Shown: positions 20,428 to 28,836 of the stretch, piece after piece | Layout of the letters: each line of letters begins with the position of its first letter | Numbering within the stretch: the stretch's first letter is position 1 | Assembly (NCBI RefSeq): GCF_026965535.1 | Contig: NZ_CP114039.1 | Span: 3,410,001 to 3,474,000 of the forward strand | Length of the DNA stretch: 64,000 nt | Direction of reading: 5' to 3' | Source: Corallococcus sp. NCRR | Lineage (GTDB): Bacteria > Myxococcota > Myxococcia > Myxococcales > Myxococcaceae | Program-made: the position numbers and the translations under genes | The notes under the pieces: generated by a model | Databases searched by the model: none | Told to the model about the DNA's origin: nothing | Seen by the model: the letters and a program-made list of their open reading frames with translations, nothing else

Positions 20428-22467
20428 TCAGTGGAGCTTGTTGTAGAGCGCGTTGACGAGGCTGCCGTCATCGCCGCTCAGCTCCCAGAACATCGCGCCG
20501 CCCAGGCCCTTGGATAGGATGTAGTCCGACTTGGCGTTCATGCTCTGCACGTCGTCGTAGGCCACCCACACCTTCGTCGTGGGGCTGTAGACGTAGGCCT
20601 GCTTGCTCTCCGGGTGGAAGAACTTCGTGTAGCCGGAGCCCGCGCGCTCGTAGTTGGCCTTGAGGTCCTTGTAGTCGAACACGCCGGTGAGGCCGGACTG
20701 GCCATCATCCCAGGTGCCCTTGGTGGGCACGCCGGACTGGAACAGGCCGTTGTTCACGTTGGGCACGTTGCCCCAGCCGCGGCCGTAGAAGGGCACGCCC
20801 ACGACGATCTTGGAGGCGGGCACGCCCAGCTGGAGCATCTTCGCGATGGAGCCGTCCGTGTAGAAGCCGTCGTTGGCGCCCGGGTCCCCCGTCACGCGGT
20901 TCAGCGCGGAGTGGAAGTTGACCGTGCTCTCGAAGGCGCCGTGGTAGTCGTAGGACATCACGTTGATCCAATCGAGGATGCCGGCCAGCTTCACGGTCTC
21001 CTGCTTGTTGGCGAGCAGGTCCGGCGACGCGCCCGACGCGATGGTGAGCAGGTAGGACTGGCCCGTCTGCGCCGTGACGGCGGCCAGCTGGGTGCGGAAC
21101 TCCTGCATGAGCAGGGTGTAGTTCACCTTGTCCGCGGGGCTGCTGATGTTGTCCGGCAGGCCGCCGCCGGTGGGGTACTCCCAGTCCACGTCGATGCCGT
21201 CGAACACGCCCACGCCGTTGGCGGGGGTGACGCCGGGGAACTGGCCCTTCACGTACAGGTCCACGCAGGACTTCACGAACGCGGTGCGCGACGCGGCGGT
21301 GGCGGCGACCTGCGAGAAGTACTTGGACCAGGACCAGCCGCCAATGGAGATGAGCAGCTTGAGGTTCGGGTTCGTCTTCTTCAGCTCCTTGAACGCGCGG
21401 AAGTTGCCGCGCAGCGCGCCGGGGTCCCACTCGCCGGGGTAGCCGAAGCCCTTGTCGATGTCCGCGAACGCGTCCCCGAGGATGCACTTGCCGTCCGGGG
21501 AGATGTTGGAGAAGGCGTAGTTGATGTGCGTGAGCTTCGACGCCGGGACGTTGGACACCTGGTAGTTGCGGCCGTAGATGCCCCACGCGGTGAAGTAGCC
21601 GACGATGCGCTTGCCGCCCGGAGGAGGTGGCGTGGTGGGCAGCTCCACCACGACGCTCACGGTCTTGGTGCCCACGTTGCCCGCGGCGTCGTACGCCTTC
21701 ACGGTGTACGCGTACGTGCCGTTCTGCGCGGACGTGGAGATGGCGCGCGTGAACGACGACGCGGTGGCCACGAGCGTGCCGTTCTCCAGGATCTCGATCT
21801 TCGTCACGCCCGTGTCGTCCGTGGCGCTGGCGGAGACGGTGAAGGAGCCCGCGGCGGTGAGGCGTGACGCGCTGGCGTTGGCGGTGACGACGGGGGCGGT
21901 GACGTCACCGGTGGAGGGGATTGCGACGGTGACGGTGACGGTCTTCGAGCCCACGTTGCCCGCGGCGTCGTAGGCCTTCACGGTGTACGTGTACGTGCCG
22001 TTCTGCCCGGAGCCGGAGAAGCTGCGCGTATAGGAGGACGCGGTGGCGACGAGCGTGCCGTTCTCCAGGATTTCAATCTTCGTCACGCCGGTGTCGTCGG
22101 TGGCGCTGGCGGAGACGGTGATGGAGCCCGCGGCGGTGACGCTCGTCTTGCTGCTCGAAGCGGTGACGACGGGGGCGGTGGTGTCGCCGCCGCCCGTGAC
22201 GGGGCCCAGGTCCAGCCACAGCGCCGCCACGGCCGTCGGCGTCCAGTCCGCCTGGGACGTGTGGGCCTGACGGCATTGATAGACGCGGCCCTCATAGGTG
22301 ACGCGAGTGCCCACGGAGTAGGCGACGCCCACGGCCCACGCGGCATCCAGCGGCGCCTTCATCACGCTGCCAGGACCTCCGGCTTCGGGAGCGAAGGACT
22401 CCTGACCACAGCCCGCGACGGTCAGCGCGGACGCCACCAGGCCCACAATCCACTTGCTACGACGCAT
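20428..22467 (-). CDS. Lipoprotein chitinase: CBM5/12, two Ig-like repeats, GH18 catalytic domain
   Basis: 679 residues. The signal peptide ends in a lipobox (VAGC, C20), so it is probably lipid-anchored. Residues about 43-86 match a chitin-binding CBM5/12 module (WAVGVAYSVGTRVTYEGRVY ... WTPTAVAALW). Two near-identical Ig-like modules follow (about 95-182 and 188-275, each with TDDTGVTKIEILENGTLVAT). The GH18 barrel (about 287-679) has SIGGWSWSKYF and the catalytic FDGIDVDWEYP, with the acid E430. It hydrolyses beta-1,4 GlcNAc polymers at the cell surface, useful against fungi or for chitin use. It is 57 bases downstream of nagA on the same strand, matching the GlcNAc-6-phosphate catabolic genes. 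Confidence 0.93.
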   Translation of the reverse strand: MRRSKWIVGLVASALTVAGCGQESFAPEAGGPGSVMKAPLDAAWAVGVAYSVGTRVTYEGRVYQCRQAHTSQADWTPTAVAALWLDLGPVTGGGDTTAPVVTASSSKTSVTAAGSITVSASATDDTGVTKIEILENGTLVATASSYTRSFSGSGQNGTYTYTVKAYDAAGNVGSKTVTVTVAIPSTGDVTAPVVTANASASRLTAAGSFTVSASATDDTGVTKIEILENGTLVATASSFTRAISTSAQNGTYAYTVKAYDAAGNVGTKTVSVVVELPTTPPPPGGKRIVGYFTAWGIYGRNYQVSNVPASKLTHINYAFSNISPDGKCILGDAFADIDKGFGYPGEWDPGALRGNFRAFKELKKTNPNLKLLISIGGWSWSKYFSQVAATAASRTAFVKSCVDLYVKGQFPGVTPANGVGVFDGIDVDWEYPTGGGLPDNISSPADKVNYTLLMQEFRTQLAAVTAQTGQSYLLTIASGASPDLLANKQETVKLAGILDWINVMSYDYHGAFESTVNFHSALNRVTGDPGANDGFYTDGSIAKMLQLGVPASKIVVGVPFYGRGWGNVPNVNNGLFQSGVPTKGTWDDGQSGLTGVFDYKDLKANYERAGSGYTKFFHPESKQAYVYSPTTKVWVAYDDVQSMNAKSDYILSKGLGGAMFWELSGDDGSLVNALYNKLH
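21643..22185 (-). repeat. Two tandem Ig-like module repeats inside the chitinase gene
   Basis: Two roughly 264-bp units (21922-22185 and 21643-21906, separated by a 15-base linker) encode Ig-like modules that are nearly identical in their central 50 residues. The DNA is also close to identical there; both units share for example the run GTGCCGTTCTCCAGGAT on the plus strand. This points to recent tandem duplication or gene conversion of a spacer domain. Confidence 0.85.
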
Positions 22468-22524
22468 TCGTGTTCTCCTCGCCTGCGGTACACGCGGAAG
22501 GAGTCACGCACCCATTTTTCCGGG

Positions 22525-23703
22525 TTAATGGCTGGCGTTGGATTGTGTCTGCCCACCCACCCATGTGGTGTGGACGGAAAGGTCCGGCTTCAACAGCACG
22601 AGGTCCGCGCGATGCCCCGGCGCGATGCGGCCCCGGTGGCCATGCAGTCCCATGAAGGTGGCGGGATGGCGCGAGGCCATGCGCAGCGCCTCTTCCAGGG
22701 GGACGCCGAGCGAGTGGACGCAGTGGCGCACCGCCGCGGTGAGGTCGATGTCCGCGCCCGCGAGCGTGCCGTCCTCCGTCTCCAGGCGGCCGTGGCGGCG
22801 CAGGATGGTGCGTCCCTGGAGGGTGAAGGACGTGACGGGCGTGCCGACGGGGGGCATGGCGTCCGTGACGAGGAACACCTTGCCCGGCGGTTTGACCTTG
22901 AGGAGCAGGCGCAGGTTGTCCGCGTGCACGTGCACGCCGTCCGCGATGACGCCGCACCACGCGTCGTCATGGGTGAGCGCGGCGACGACGGGCCCGGGCT
23001 GGCGGTTCATCACCGGGGGCATGGCGTTGAACAGGTGCGTGAAGCCGCGCACGCCTGAGCTCAGGGCCTGGGTGGTGCGCTCGCTGGTGGCGGCGGTGTG
23101 GCCCGCGCTGAGCACGACGCCCGCGTTGGCGAGGCGGCGCAAGGTGGCATCGTCCACGCACTCGGGAGCGAGCGTCATCAGCACGCGGCCTCCGTGCGCG
23201 GCGAAGCGGCGGGGCAGGGCGGTGAGGTAGTCGAGGTCGCGAGGGTCGGGCGTGCGGATGAACGAGGGCACGTGGACGCCCGCGCGCTCGCGGCTGATGA
23301 AGGGGCCTTCCAGGTGGATGCCGAGCACGCCGCTGTCGGGGCGCGCGGTGGCGGTGAGCGCGGCCTCGCAGGCTTCGCGCATGCGGGCGGCGTCGTCGGT
23401 GATGAACGTGGGGAGCAGGCCCGTGGTGCCGCACGTGCGCATGGCGGAGGCGATGGCGAGCGCGGCCGCCTCGGTGGGCGTGTCGTTGAAGAGCACGCCG
23501 CCCGCGCCGTTGACCTGCACGTCCACGAAGCCGGGGGCCAGGAGTGTGTCCCCGGGCAGCGTGTGCACGGTGGCGCCGGTGGGAATCGCGGATGAGGGCA
23601 CCACGGCGCGGACGGTGCCGTCTTCGATGACGACGGCGTGACCTTCGAGGAGCTGGTCCCCGGTGAAGACGCGTGCGCCTTTAAGGACGGTGGGCGTGGG
23701 CAT
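22525..23703 (-). CDS. nagA: N-acetylglucosamine-6-phosphate deacetylase
   Basis: 392 residues starting at MPTPTVLKGARVFTGD; the longer frame to 23913 is not homologous and overlaps the preceding coding sequence. Amidohydrolase-fold landmarks are present: LAPGFVDVQVNGAGG, the metal-ligand region IHLEGPFIS, LSAGHTAATSE, THLFNAMPP and the catalytic aspartate in LVTDAMPP. It removes acetate from GlcNAc-6-phosphate to give glucosamine-6-phosphate, feeding the SIS-domain protein upstream. The ATG overlaps the stop of a 56-residue ORF by one base (TGATG). Gene order on the minus strand is SIS protein, 56-residue ORF, nagA, chitinase, which makes a chitin/GlcNAc catabolic unit. Confidence 0.93.
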   Translation of the reverse strand: MPTPTVLKGARVFTGDQLLEGHAVVIEDGTVRAVVPSSAIPTGATVHTLPGDTLLAPGFVDVQVNGAGGVLFNDTPTEAAALAIASAMRTCGTTGLLPTFITDDAARMREACEAALTATARPDSGVLGIHLEGPFISRERAGVHVPSFIRTPDPRDLDYLTALPRRFAAHGGRVLMTLAPECVDDATLRRLANAGVVLSAGHTAATSERTTQALSSGVRGFTHLFNAMPPVMNRQPGPVVAALTHDDAWCGVIADGVHVHADNLRLLLKVKPPGKVFLVTDAMPPVGTPVTSFTLQGRTILRRHGRLETEDGTLAGADIDLTAAVRHCVHSLGVPLEEALRMASRHPATFMGLHGHRGRIAPGHRADLVLLKPDLSVHTTWVGGQTQSNASH

Positions 23704-23873
23704 CACTCGGCTCCCGTGAGCATGTGCAGGATGACGGCGCGGGCGTGAGTGTCTTGATGAACGGTGGGCGTGGGCATCATGCCGTCTCCGTGCGCCTGCG
23801 GGGGAACGATGGCCTGACCCGCGAGGCGCGGGTCCCCGGTGAAGACGCGGGCACCCTGGAGACGGGTGAGCAT
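23703..23873 (-). CDS. 56-aa ORF built from copies of the nagA 5' end (relic or small protein)
   Basis: The ORF reads MLTRLQGARVFTGDPRLAG, then a Pro/Gln stretch, then MMPTPTV and a short end. Its first part parallels the NagA N-terminus (LKGARVFTGDQLLEG) and its middle repeats the exact NagA start (MPTPTV). At DNA level it shares a 19-base run (CGCGTCTTCACCGGGGACC) and another 19-base run (TGATGCCCACGCCCACCGT) with the start of nagA. The ATG overlaps the stop of the upstream SIS gene by one base and its own stop overlaps the nagA ATG by one base, so the reading chain is unbroken. It looks like a partial duplication of the gene start preserved as a coupling peptide. No independent function can be assigned. 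Confidence 0.55.
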   Translation of the reverse strand: MLTRLQGARVFTGDPRLAGQAIVPPQAHGDGMMPTPTVHQDTHARAVILHMLTGAE

Positions 23874-24988
23874 CACACGGTCTCCGTGACCTTGCGCAGG
23901 TGCGCGGGGGCATCCGGATTCAGGCCTCGCGCCGTCGCGAGCTGGTGCACCGCGAAGTAGAAGCTCTGCACCTGGCAGAGCGGAGCGATGGCTGCGGGAA
24001 CGTCCGGCAGCGTGGGCAGGGATTGCGCGCCGGGGACGGGCAGGGCTGTGTGGACGCTCGCGCCCAGCTCGACCATGCGTTGGACGACATCACGCGTGCC
24101 CTGCGCGGCGTTGTCCTCCTGTCCCAGCGCGAGCACGGGAAAGCCGGGCCGCACCAGCCCGAGCGGACCATGGAGGACCTCCGCGGTGCTGAAGGCTTCC
24201 GCGTGCAGACGGCAGGTCTCCTTGAGCTTGAGGGCCATCTCCAGCGCGGCGCCCAGGCCGCTGCCCCGGCCGACGACATAGAGGCTGCTCGCGTCCTTGA
24301 GCGTCGCGAGCGCCGGCCACCAGTCGAGCTTCCCGGCGGCCTCCAGCGCGTCCGGGAACCGCCGGGCGGCGTCATGCAGCTCCGCGGAGTCCGACCAGTG
24401 CGCGACGAGTTGGAGGAAGGCGAGTCCGGAGAGCAGATAGGACTTGGTGGCGGCGACGCTGTGCTCGGGGCCCGCGGACAGCGGGATGCGCACGTCGCAC
24501 AGCGCCGCGAGTGGAGAGCTTTCGTCGTTGATGAAGCCCAGCACGACGGCGCCTCCCGCGCGGGCGGCCTCGGTCATGCGCAGCAGGTCGGGGCTCTGGC
24601 CGGACTGGGACACGGCGATGAAGAGCGCGTCGCGCAGGTCCAGGGAGCGCGTGTTGTAGACGGACGCGACGCTGGGGCCCAGCGAAGCGACAGCGCGGCC
24701 CAGCGTGGTTTCAATGAGGTACTTGCCGTAGACGGCCGCGTGGTCGGAGCTGCCCCGGGCGCAGGTGACGACGAAGCGGGGCGGTGTGCGGCGCAGGCGG
24801 GCGCCCAGGTAGGCGAAGGTGTCGCGGCAGCGTTCGAGCTGGCGGCGGGCGGCGGCCGGAGCCTCGGCGGCCTCGCGCGCGAGGGCGGGGAGGGAGGGAT
24901 TCTTCGGGATGGAGTCCACGCGCAGGGGGGATAACAGCTCCGGGGGTGGACGGGGGGAGGAAGGGGCCAGGCGTGATGCGTCCGACAT
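23873..24988 (-). CDS. SIS-domain protein, probable glucosamine-6-phosphate deaminase (NagB-II type)
   Basis: 371 residues with two SIS domains like the isomerase half of GlmS but without the glutaminase domain. Seen: CARGSSDHAAVYGKYLIE, the phosphosugar-binding AVSQSGQSPDLL, a second-domain VGRGSG and a C-terminal HQLATARGLNPDAPAHL that matches GlmS/NagB-II ends. The lack of an amidotransferase half and the position directly upstream of nagA favour deamination of glucosamine-6-phosphate to fructose-6-phosphate rather than synthesis. It is the first gene of the minus-strand unit. AgaS-type galactosamine specificity cannot be ruled out by eye. Confidence 0.85.
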   Translation of the reverse strand: MSDASRLAPSSPRPPPELLSPLRVDSIPKNPSLPALAREAAEAPAAARRQLERCRDTFAYLGARLRRTPPRFVVTCARGSSDHAAVYGKYLIETTLGRAVASLGPSVASVYNTRSLDLRDALFIAVSQSGQSPDLLRMTEAARAGGAVVLGFINDESSPLAALCDVRIPLSAGPEHSVAATKSYLLSGLAFLQLVAHWSDSAELHDAARRFPDALEAAGKLDWWPALATLKDASSLYVVGRGSGLGAALEMALKLKETCRLHAEAFSTAEVLHGPLGLVRPGFPVLALGQEDNAAQGTRDVVQRMVELGASVHTALPVPGAQSLPTLPDVPAAIAPLCQVQSFYFAVHQLATARGLNPDAPAHLRKVTETV

Positions 24989-25161
24989 CCGGGGTGCGGC
25001 GGCGAGGCCCTGACGTCAGGCGGGACCTGGAGCGGGCAGGCGAGGATGCCCTGCGACAATGGGACCTGTATCACCGGGGCTCACCGCGCTGACGACGGAA
25101 GGCGATACTGCTTCGGCCGCGTGCCTTGACGGTGCGAGAGGGGCGGAGGAGAGAGGACGTC

Positions 25162-25479
25162 ATGCTGAAGACCGCCCTGGGCCGTTTCCGCGCCGTTGCC
25201 TTCTGGGAAGGTTTGTCCTTCCTGGTGCTGCTGCTCATCGCCATGCCGTTGAAGTACGTGCTTCACATGCCCCTGGGCGTGCGAGTGGTGGGCATGGCGC
25301 ACGGCGTGCTGTTCGTGGCGTACCTCTACACGCTGATGATGGCGGCCATCGAATACCGCTGGGGCGTGAAGCGGATCGCCGTGGCCTTCCTGGCCTCGCT
25401 GGTGCCGGGCGGGACGTTCTGGCTGGACGCGCAGTTGCGCGGTGAGGCGCTCGCGCTGGAGACGGCGAAGACGCGCTGA
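25162..25479 (+). CDS. DUF3817 family membrane protein
   Basis: 105 residues from the ATG after GAGAGGACGTC; the longer frame adds 12 Arg-rich residues. Three hydrophobic segments are visible: FWEGLSFLVLLLIAMPLKY, VVGMAHGVLFVAYLYTLMMA and IAVAFLASLVPGGTFWLD. The pattern FRAVAFWEGLSFLVLL, PLGVRVVGMAHGVLF and PGGTFWLD is characteristic of DUF3817, small integral membrane proteins of unknown function found mainly in Gram-positives and myxobacteria. It stands alone between the minus-strand GlcNAc unit and a Uma2 gene. Confidence 0.85.
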   Translation: MLKTALGRFRAVAFWEGLSFLVLLLIAMPLKYVLHMPLGVRVVGMAHGVLFVAYLYTLMMAAIEYRWGVKRIAVAFLASLVPGGTFWLDAQLRGEALALETAKTR

Positions 25480-25598
25480 TTCGAGGTCATTCGCCGCGAA
25501 GCCTGGACGGCGGTCTGAGAACTCCTTGGCGCGTTGCTTGCTCAAGGCCCGCGCGGGGGCAATTGACCCAAGGGCCTGCCCGACGCAGGCTGAGGGTC

Positions 25599-26408
25599 AT
25601 GGGACGTCATACCGACAAGGTTGGAGACGCCTTCCCCCGGGCGCCTTCTCAGGAAGAGTGGGAGCGGATGGGGCAGGAGGAGCGGGACCGGGTGGTGGCA
25701 ACACTGCCGGGTGAGGTGACGTACGAAGAGATGGCGATGCCGGAGGGGGACAGCCATCAGGAGCCCAAGGCGCTCGCGCGCGAGGCACTCCGGGGCTACT
25801 TCAAGCGCCGTGGACGCAAGGCCTACGTGGGCTCGGAGTTGCCTGTGTATTACCCGGCGGAGCGCCGATTCGCGCCGGACCTGTTGGTCGTGCTGGACGT
25901 CGAGAACCACCGTCGGAAGAAGTGGCTGGTCAGCCACGAGGGGCACGGGCTCGACTGGGTGATGGAGGTCCACGTCGGGGGCGACCGGAAGAAGGATGCC
26001 GAGTTCAACGTGAGCCGGTATGCCCGTCTGGGCATCCCCGAATACTTCATCTTCGATGGGGGACGGCTCACGCTGGAGGGCTACCGGCTGGCGACACCGG
26101 ATGCGCGTGTCTACACGCGCATGGAGTCCCGGAATGGCCGCTTCATCTCGGAGGTGCTGGGGCTCGAACTCCAAGTCGAGGGCGAGGACGTGCGTTTCTG
26201 GGCGGGCAACGCGCCGCTGCTGGTTTCCGATGAGTTCATTGACCGTCTGGAAGATCAGACGATGAGCCTGCAACGCCTCGCAGAGGAAACATCCCGGCGC
26301 GCGGACGAAGAATCCAGGCGCGCGGACGAGGAGGCCCGGCGCGCGAATGAGGCCGAACGCCGCTTCAGGGAACTCGAAGCCGAGCTCGCCCGGCTCAAGC
26401 GAGGGTGA
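25599..26408 (+). CDS. Uma2 family (DUF820) putative nuclease with heptad-repeat tail
   Basis: 269 residues starting at MGRHTDKVGDAFP. The core is a PD-(D/E)XK-type Uma2 domain (about 60-205), with YYPAERRFAPDLLVVLD supplying the aspartate and WVMEVHVGGDRKKD supplying the glutamate, then YARLGIPEYFIFD. The usual lysine after E-x is a histidine here, although DRKKD follows closely. The C-terminal 45 residues form a charged coiled coil with a seven-residue repeat (RRADEES, RRADEEA, RRANEAE). Uma2 proteins occur in many copies in cyanobacteria and myxobacteria and their function is not settled. The codon mix is less GC-biased than neighbours. Its last 14 bases overlap the convergent comF-like gene. 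Confidence 0.85.
   Translation: MGRHTDKVGDAFPRAPSQEEWERMGQEERDRVVATLPGEVTYEEMAMPEGDSHQEPKALAREALRGYFKRRGRKAYVGSELPVYYPAERRFAPDLLVVLDVENHRRKKWLVSHEGHGLDWVMEVHVGGDRKKDAEFNVSRYARLGIPEYFIFDGGRLTLEGYRLATPDARVYTRMESRNGRFISEVLGLELQVEGEDVRFWAGNAPLLVSDEFIDRLEDQTMSLQRLAEETSRRADEESRRADEEARRANEAERRFRELEAELARLKRG
26295..26357 (+). repeat. Three 21-bp tandem repeats in the Uma2 gene
   Basis: Three degenerate copies of a 21-base unit (core GGCGCGCGGACGA) encode the seven-residue RRADEE-type coiled-coil repeats. Unit boundaries are near 26295, 26316 and 26337, with the third copy more diverged. Such in-frame units change copy number easily. Confidence 0.8.
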
Positions 26409-27096
26409 ACGCCCTCGCCAATGTCAGCACCTCCACGCGCGTGGCCCCCGCGTCCCTCAGGGCGACAGCGGCGGCCCGCGCGGTGGACCCGGTGGTGAAC
26501 ACGTCGTCCAGGAGCAACACCTCCTGCCCCTCCACCGCTCGCGACGCCACGAACGCACCGGCCACGTTGCCCGCGCGCTCCGCTTCACTCAGCCCCACCT
26601 GTCTCCGAGTCTCCCGCGTGCGCGTAAGCCACCCCACCGGCGCTGTCCTTCCCGTGGCCTTCGCCAGTTGCCCCGCGAGCAGGCGCGCCTGGTCGTACTG
26701 CCGCTTCCGGAATCGTCGCACGTGCAGCGGCAGCGCCACCACGCACTCCGGCGCGGTCCTCAGGAACCGCCGCGCCTCGTCCGCGAGCAGCACCCCCAGT
26801 GGCGCCGCGAGGTCCGGGTGGTCCTCGTACTTGAACCGGTGGATGGCCCTCGCCACCGGCCCCTCGTGCGCGAAGGGCGCCCAGGCCCGGCTGAACGGCG
26901 GCGGCACCGTCCGGCAACGGGGACAGGCGTTCCCCGGGAACGCACCCGGCTCCGCGCACGTCCGGCAACACACCGGCGGCAGCCGCTCCAATGCCGTGTC
27001 ACACGGCTCGCAGAACACCGCGCCCACGCCCGGCAGCACCTTCGCGCAGGCCAGACACATGGGCGGATAAACCAGGTCCAACAGTGCCTTCCACAT
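26395..27096 (-). CDS. ComF family phosphoribosyltransferase-like protein
   Basis: 233 residues from the ATG at 27096; a TTG one codon earlier is possible. The N-terminus has cysteine pairs C14-xx-C17 and C29-xx-C32 plus later pairs, as in ComF zinc-binding regions. The C-terminal PRTase domain carries the PRPP-binding loop VLLLDDVFTTGSTARAA and the RYDQAR-like FRKRQYDQARLLA. ComF is required for DNA uptake in naturally competent bacteria, and relatives (GntX) exist outside competence systems. Nothing else in the window relates to DNA uptake. It ends inside the 3' end of the Uma2 gene. Confidence 0.9.
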   Translation of the reverse strand: MWKALLDLVYPPMCLACAKVLPGVGAVFCEPCDTALERLPPVCCRTCAEPGAFPGNACPRCRTVPPPFSRAWAPFAHEGPVARAIHRFKYEDHPDLAAPLGVLLADEARRFLRTAPECVVALPLHVRRFRKRQYDQARLLAGQLAKATGRTAPVGWLTRTRETRRQVGLSEAERAGNVAGAFVASRAVEGQEVLLLDDVFTTGSTARAAAVALRDAGATRVEVLTLARAFTLA

Positions 27097-27154
27097 CAAC
27101 GGGCCTCACAGGGGGCAGCGCATCCTCGCGCCCCTCGTGCGAGCCCCGTGCCGC

Positions 27155-28300
27155 TCACTCCGCCGTGCGGCCTCGCGTCTTGTACGTGAGCACCGGCGCC
27201 AGCGTCGCCACCACCCGCACCAACCCCGCCTCCACCAGGTCCGTCACCACGCGGTCGATGGCCTTGTACGCCGGAGGTGCCTCCTCGAAGAGCAGGTCCC
27301 GGTCCTCGCACACCACGTGGCTCTTGAAGGACGTGCGCGTCAGCGACTCCGCCGTGAAGCGCTCCTTCAGCCGCTCCCGCGCCGCCGTGCGCGTCCACTT
27401 GCGTCCCGCGCCGTGCGCCAGGCTGTACGCGCTCTGCTCGCCCGTGCCCACCGGCAACACCAGATAGCTCAGCGCTCCGCGGCTGCCGGGAATCACCACC
27501 GGCCCTTCGTCCCACGGCGCCGCGCCCTTGCGGTGCAACCACCCCACGCGTCCACCCGCATGCCGCGCGGTGACACTGTTGTGGCACACGTCCAACACCC
27601 GCCGCCCCGTCGCCCCAATCCCATCCAACGTCCGCTGCGCCACCAGCGCCCGGTTCGCCTTCGCCCACAGCACCGCGCCGTCATGCCGCTTGAGATATGC
27701 GCGCGCCTCGTCCGAATCCGCCGCGAGGCCCCCCGCCGCGTGCCGGTCCACGTGCGTGCGCAGGATGGCCTCTCCCAGCCCGCGCGACCCCGAGTGCACG
27801 AGCAACAGCAGCCGCTCCTCCCGCAGGCTCAGCGCCTCGAAGACGCGCGCGTCGTGCACCTCCTCCACCCGCTGCACCTCCGCGAAGTGGTTGCCGCCGC
27901 CCACCGTGCCCAGCGCCGACTCAAAGCCCGCGCCGCTCGCGCCGTGCTCCGCGAGCACCGCCTCCGTGTCCCCCACCCACGGCCCTTCCAGGTCCAGCTT
28001 CGCCGCCCACCGCTCCGCCTTCGCCTTGCGCTTCAGCAGGTCCACGTCCCACAAGCCCATGCCACAGCCGATGTCGCTGCCCACGAGATAGGGATAGAGG
28101 AAGCCCTCGGATTCGAAGGCCGCGCCCACCGGAGCGCCCTTGCCGGGATGCAGGTCCGGCAAGCCCACCGCGAGTCTCATCCCGGGCAGGCGCGATACGG
28201 CCTCCAGTTGGCGGACGGCCTCGCCCTCCACCCAGGACTGGGGCGAGGCGATGATGCGCACGGTGGCGGCCGTGGAGGTGTCAGAAGAAGGCGTGTTCAT
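27155..28300 (-). CDS. RtcB-family RNA ligase-like protein
   Basis: 381 residues. RtcB landmarks are in order: LPDLHPGKGAPVG, GSDIGCGM (metal ligands D75 and C79), GTVGGGNHFAEVQ, HSGSRGLG and the GMP-accepting histidine in LAHGAGRKWTR. At 381 residues it is shorter than canonical RtcB (about 400-480). It fits the RtcB-like subgroup that in many bacteria travels with the release-factor-like PrfH and repairs damaged rRNA. No prfH lies next to it here; instead it is followed by rlmH and rsfS. Expected activity is joining RNA 2',3'-cyclic phosphate ends to 5'-OH ends with Mn and GTP. The active residues look intact. Confidence 0.87.
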   Translation of the reverse strand: MNTPSSDTSTAATVRIIASPQSWVEGEAVRQLEAVSRLPGMRLAVGLPDLHPGKGAPVGAAFESEGFLYPYLVGSDIGCGMGLWDVDLLKRKAKAERWAAKLDLEGPWVGDTEAVLAEHGASGAGFESALGTVGGGNHFAEVQRVEEVHDARVFEALSLREERLLLLVHSGSRGLGEAILRTHVDRHAAGGLAADSDEARAYLKRHDGAVLWAKANRALVAQRTLDGIGATGRRVLDVCHNSVTARHAGGRVGWLHRKGAAPWDEGPVVIPGSRGALSYLVLPVGTGEQSAYSLAHGAGRKWTRTAARERLKERFTAESLTRTSFKSHVVCEDRDLLFEEAPPAYKAIDRVVTDLVEAGLVRVVATLAPVLTYKTRGRTAE

Positions 28301-28367
28301 GATGGCCGCTTCGACGCGGTCCCTTCACGCGCCCTGACGCTCACGGCCCCAAGGCCTGCCCGGCTGC

Positions 28368-28832
28368 CTACTTGTGGTAGGGCTCGCCCTTCAGGATGGT
28401 GAACGCGCGGTAGAGCTGCTCGATGAGCACCACCCGCGCCAGCCGGTGGGGCAGCGTCATCCGCGACAACGACATCACCTGATGCGCCGCGCCACGCACC
28501 GAGTCGTCCAGGCCCTCGTCCCCGCCGATGACGAAGAGCAGGTCCTTCGAGCCCGTCTGCGCCTTGGCGACGTAGCGGGCGAGCTCCACCGAATCCAGCA
28601 GCGTGCCGCGCTCGTCCAGCGCGACAATCCAGTCCTGCGGCTTGCGCTTGCCCAGGATGGCGGCGGCCTCCGCGGACTTCGCCTCGCCGGGCTTGAGCTT
28701 GCGGCCCGACGCTTCGTTCAGCTCCAGCAGCTCGAAGCGCGTGTAGTGCTCGAGCCGCCGCGCGTACTCCTGCACGGCGGGCTCGAACAACCCGGAGCGG
28801 TCCTTGCCGATGGAGAGGAGGCGGACCTTCAC
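28368..28832 (-). CDS. rlmH: 23S rRNA (pseudouridine-1915-N3)-methyltransferase RlmH
   Basis: 154 residues, the usual length. It has the SPOUT-fold knot pattern [34 protein letters not shown] and the ending [14 protein letters not shown], which are diagnostic. It uses SAM to methylate pseudouridine 1915 in helix 69 of 23S rRNA on assembled 70S ribosomes. It starts four bases after the rsfS stop on the minus strand, the common rsfS-rlmH order, so the two are co-transcribed. Confidence 0.96.
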   Translation of the reverse strand: MKVRLLSIGKDRSGLFEPAVQEYARRLEHYTRFELLELNEASGRKLKPGEAKSAEAAAILGKRKPQDWIVALDERGTLLDSVELARYVAKAQTGSKDLLFVIGGDEGLDDSVRGAAHQVMSLSRMTLPHRLARVVLIEQLYRAFTILKGEPYHK

Positions 28833-28836
28833 GGGA

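Noticed and set aside
16103-20446. 1447-codon plus-strand frame across two minus-strand genes
   Set aside because: Spans two genes and their intergenic gap with no domain. GC-driven absence of stops explains it.
21643-22185. Tandem repeats considered as a possible mobile or CRISPR-like array
   Set aside because: Both copies are in frame within the chitinase and encode Ig-like modules.
23704-23913. Upstream extension of nagA by 70 codons
   Set aside because: It overlaps the coding frame of the 56-aa ORF and the SIS gene end and encodes an Arg/His/Pro-rich stretch unlike NagA proteins.
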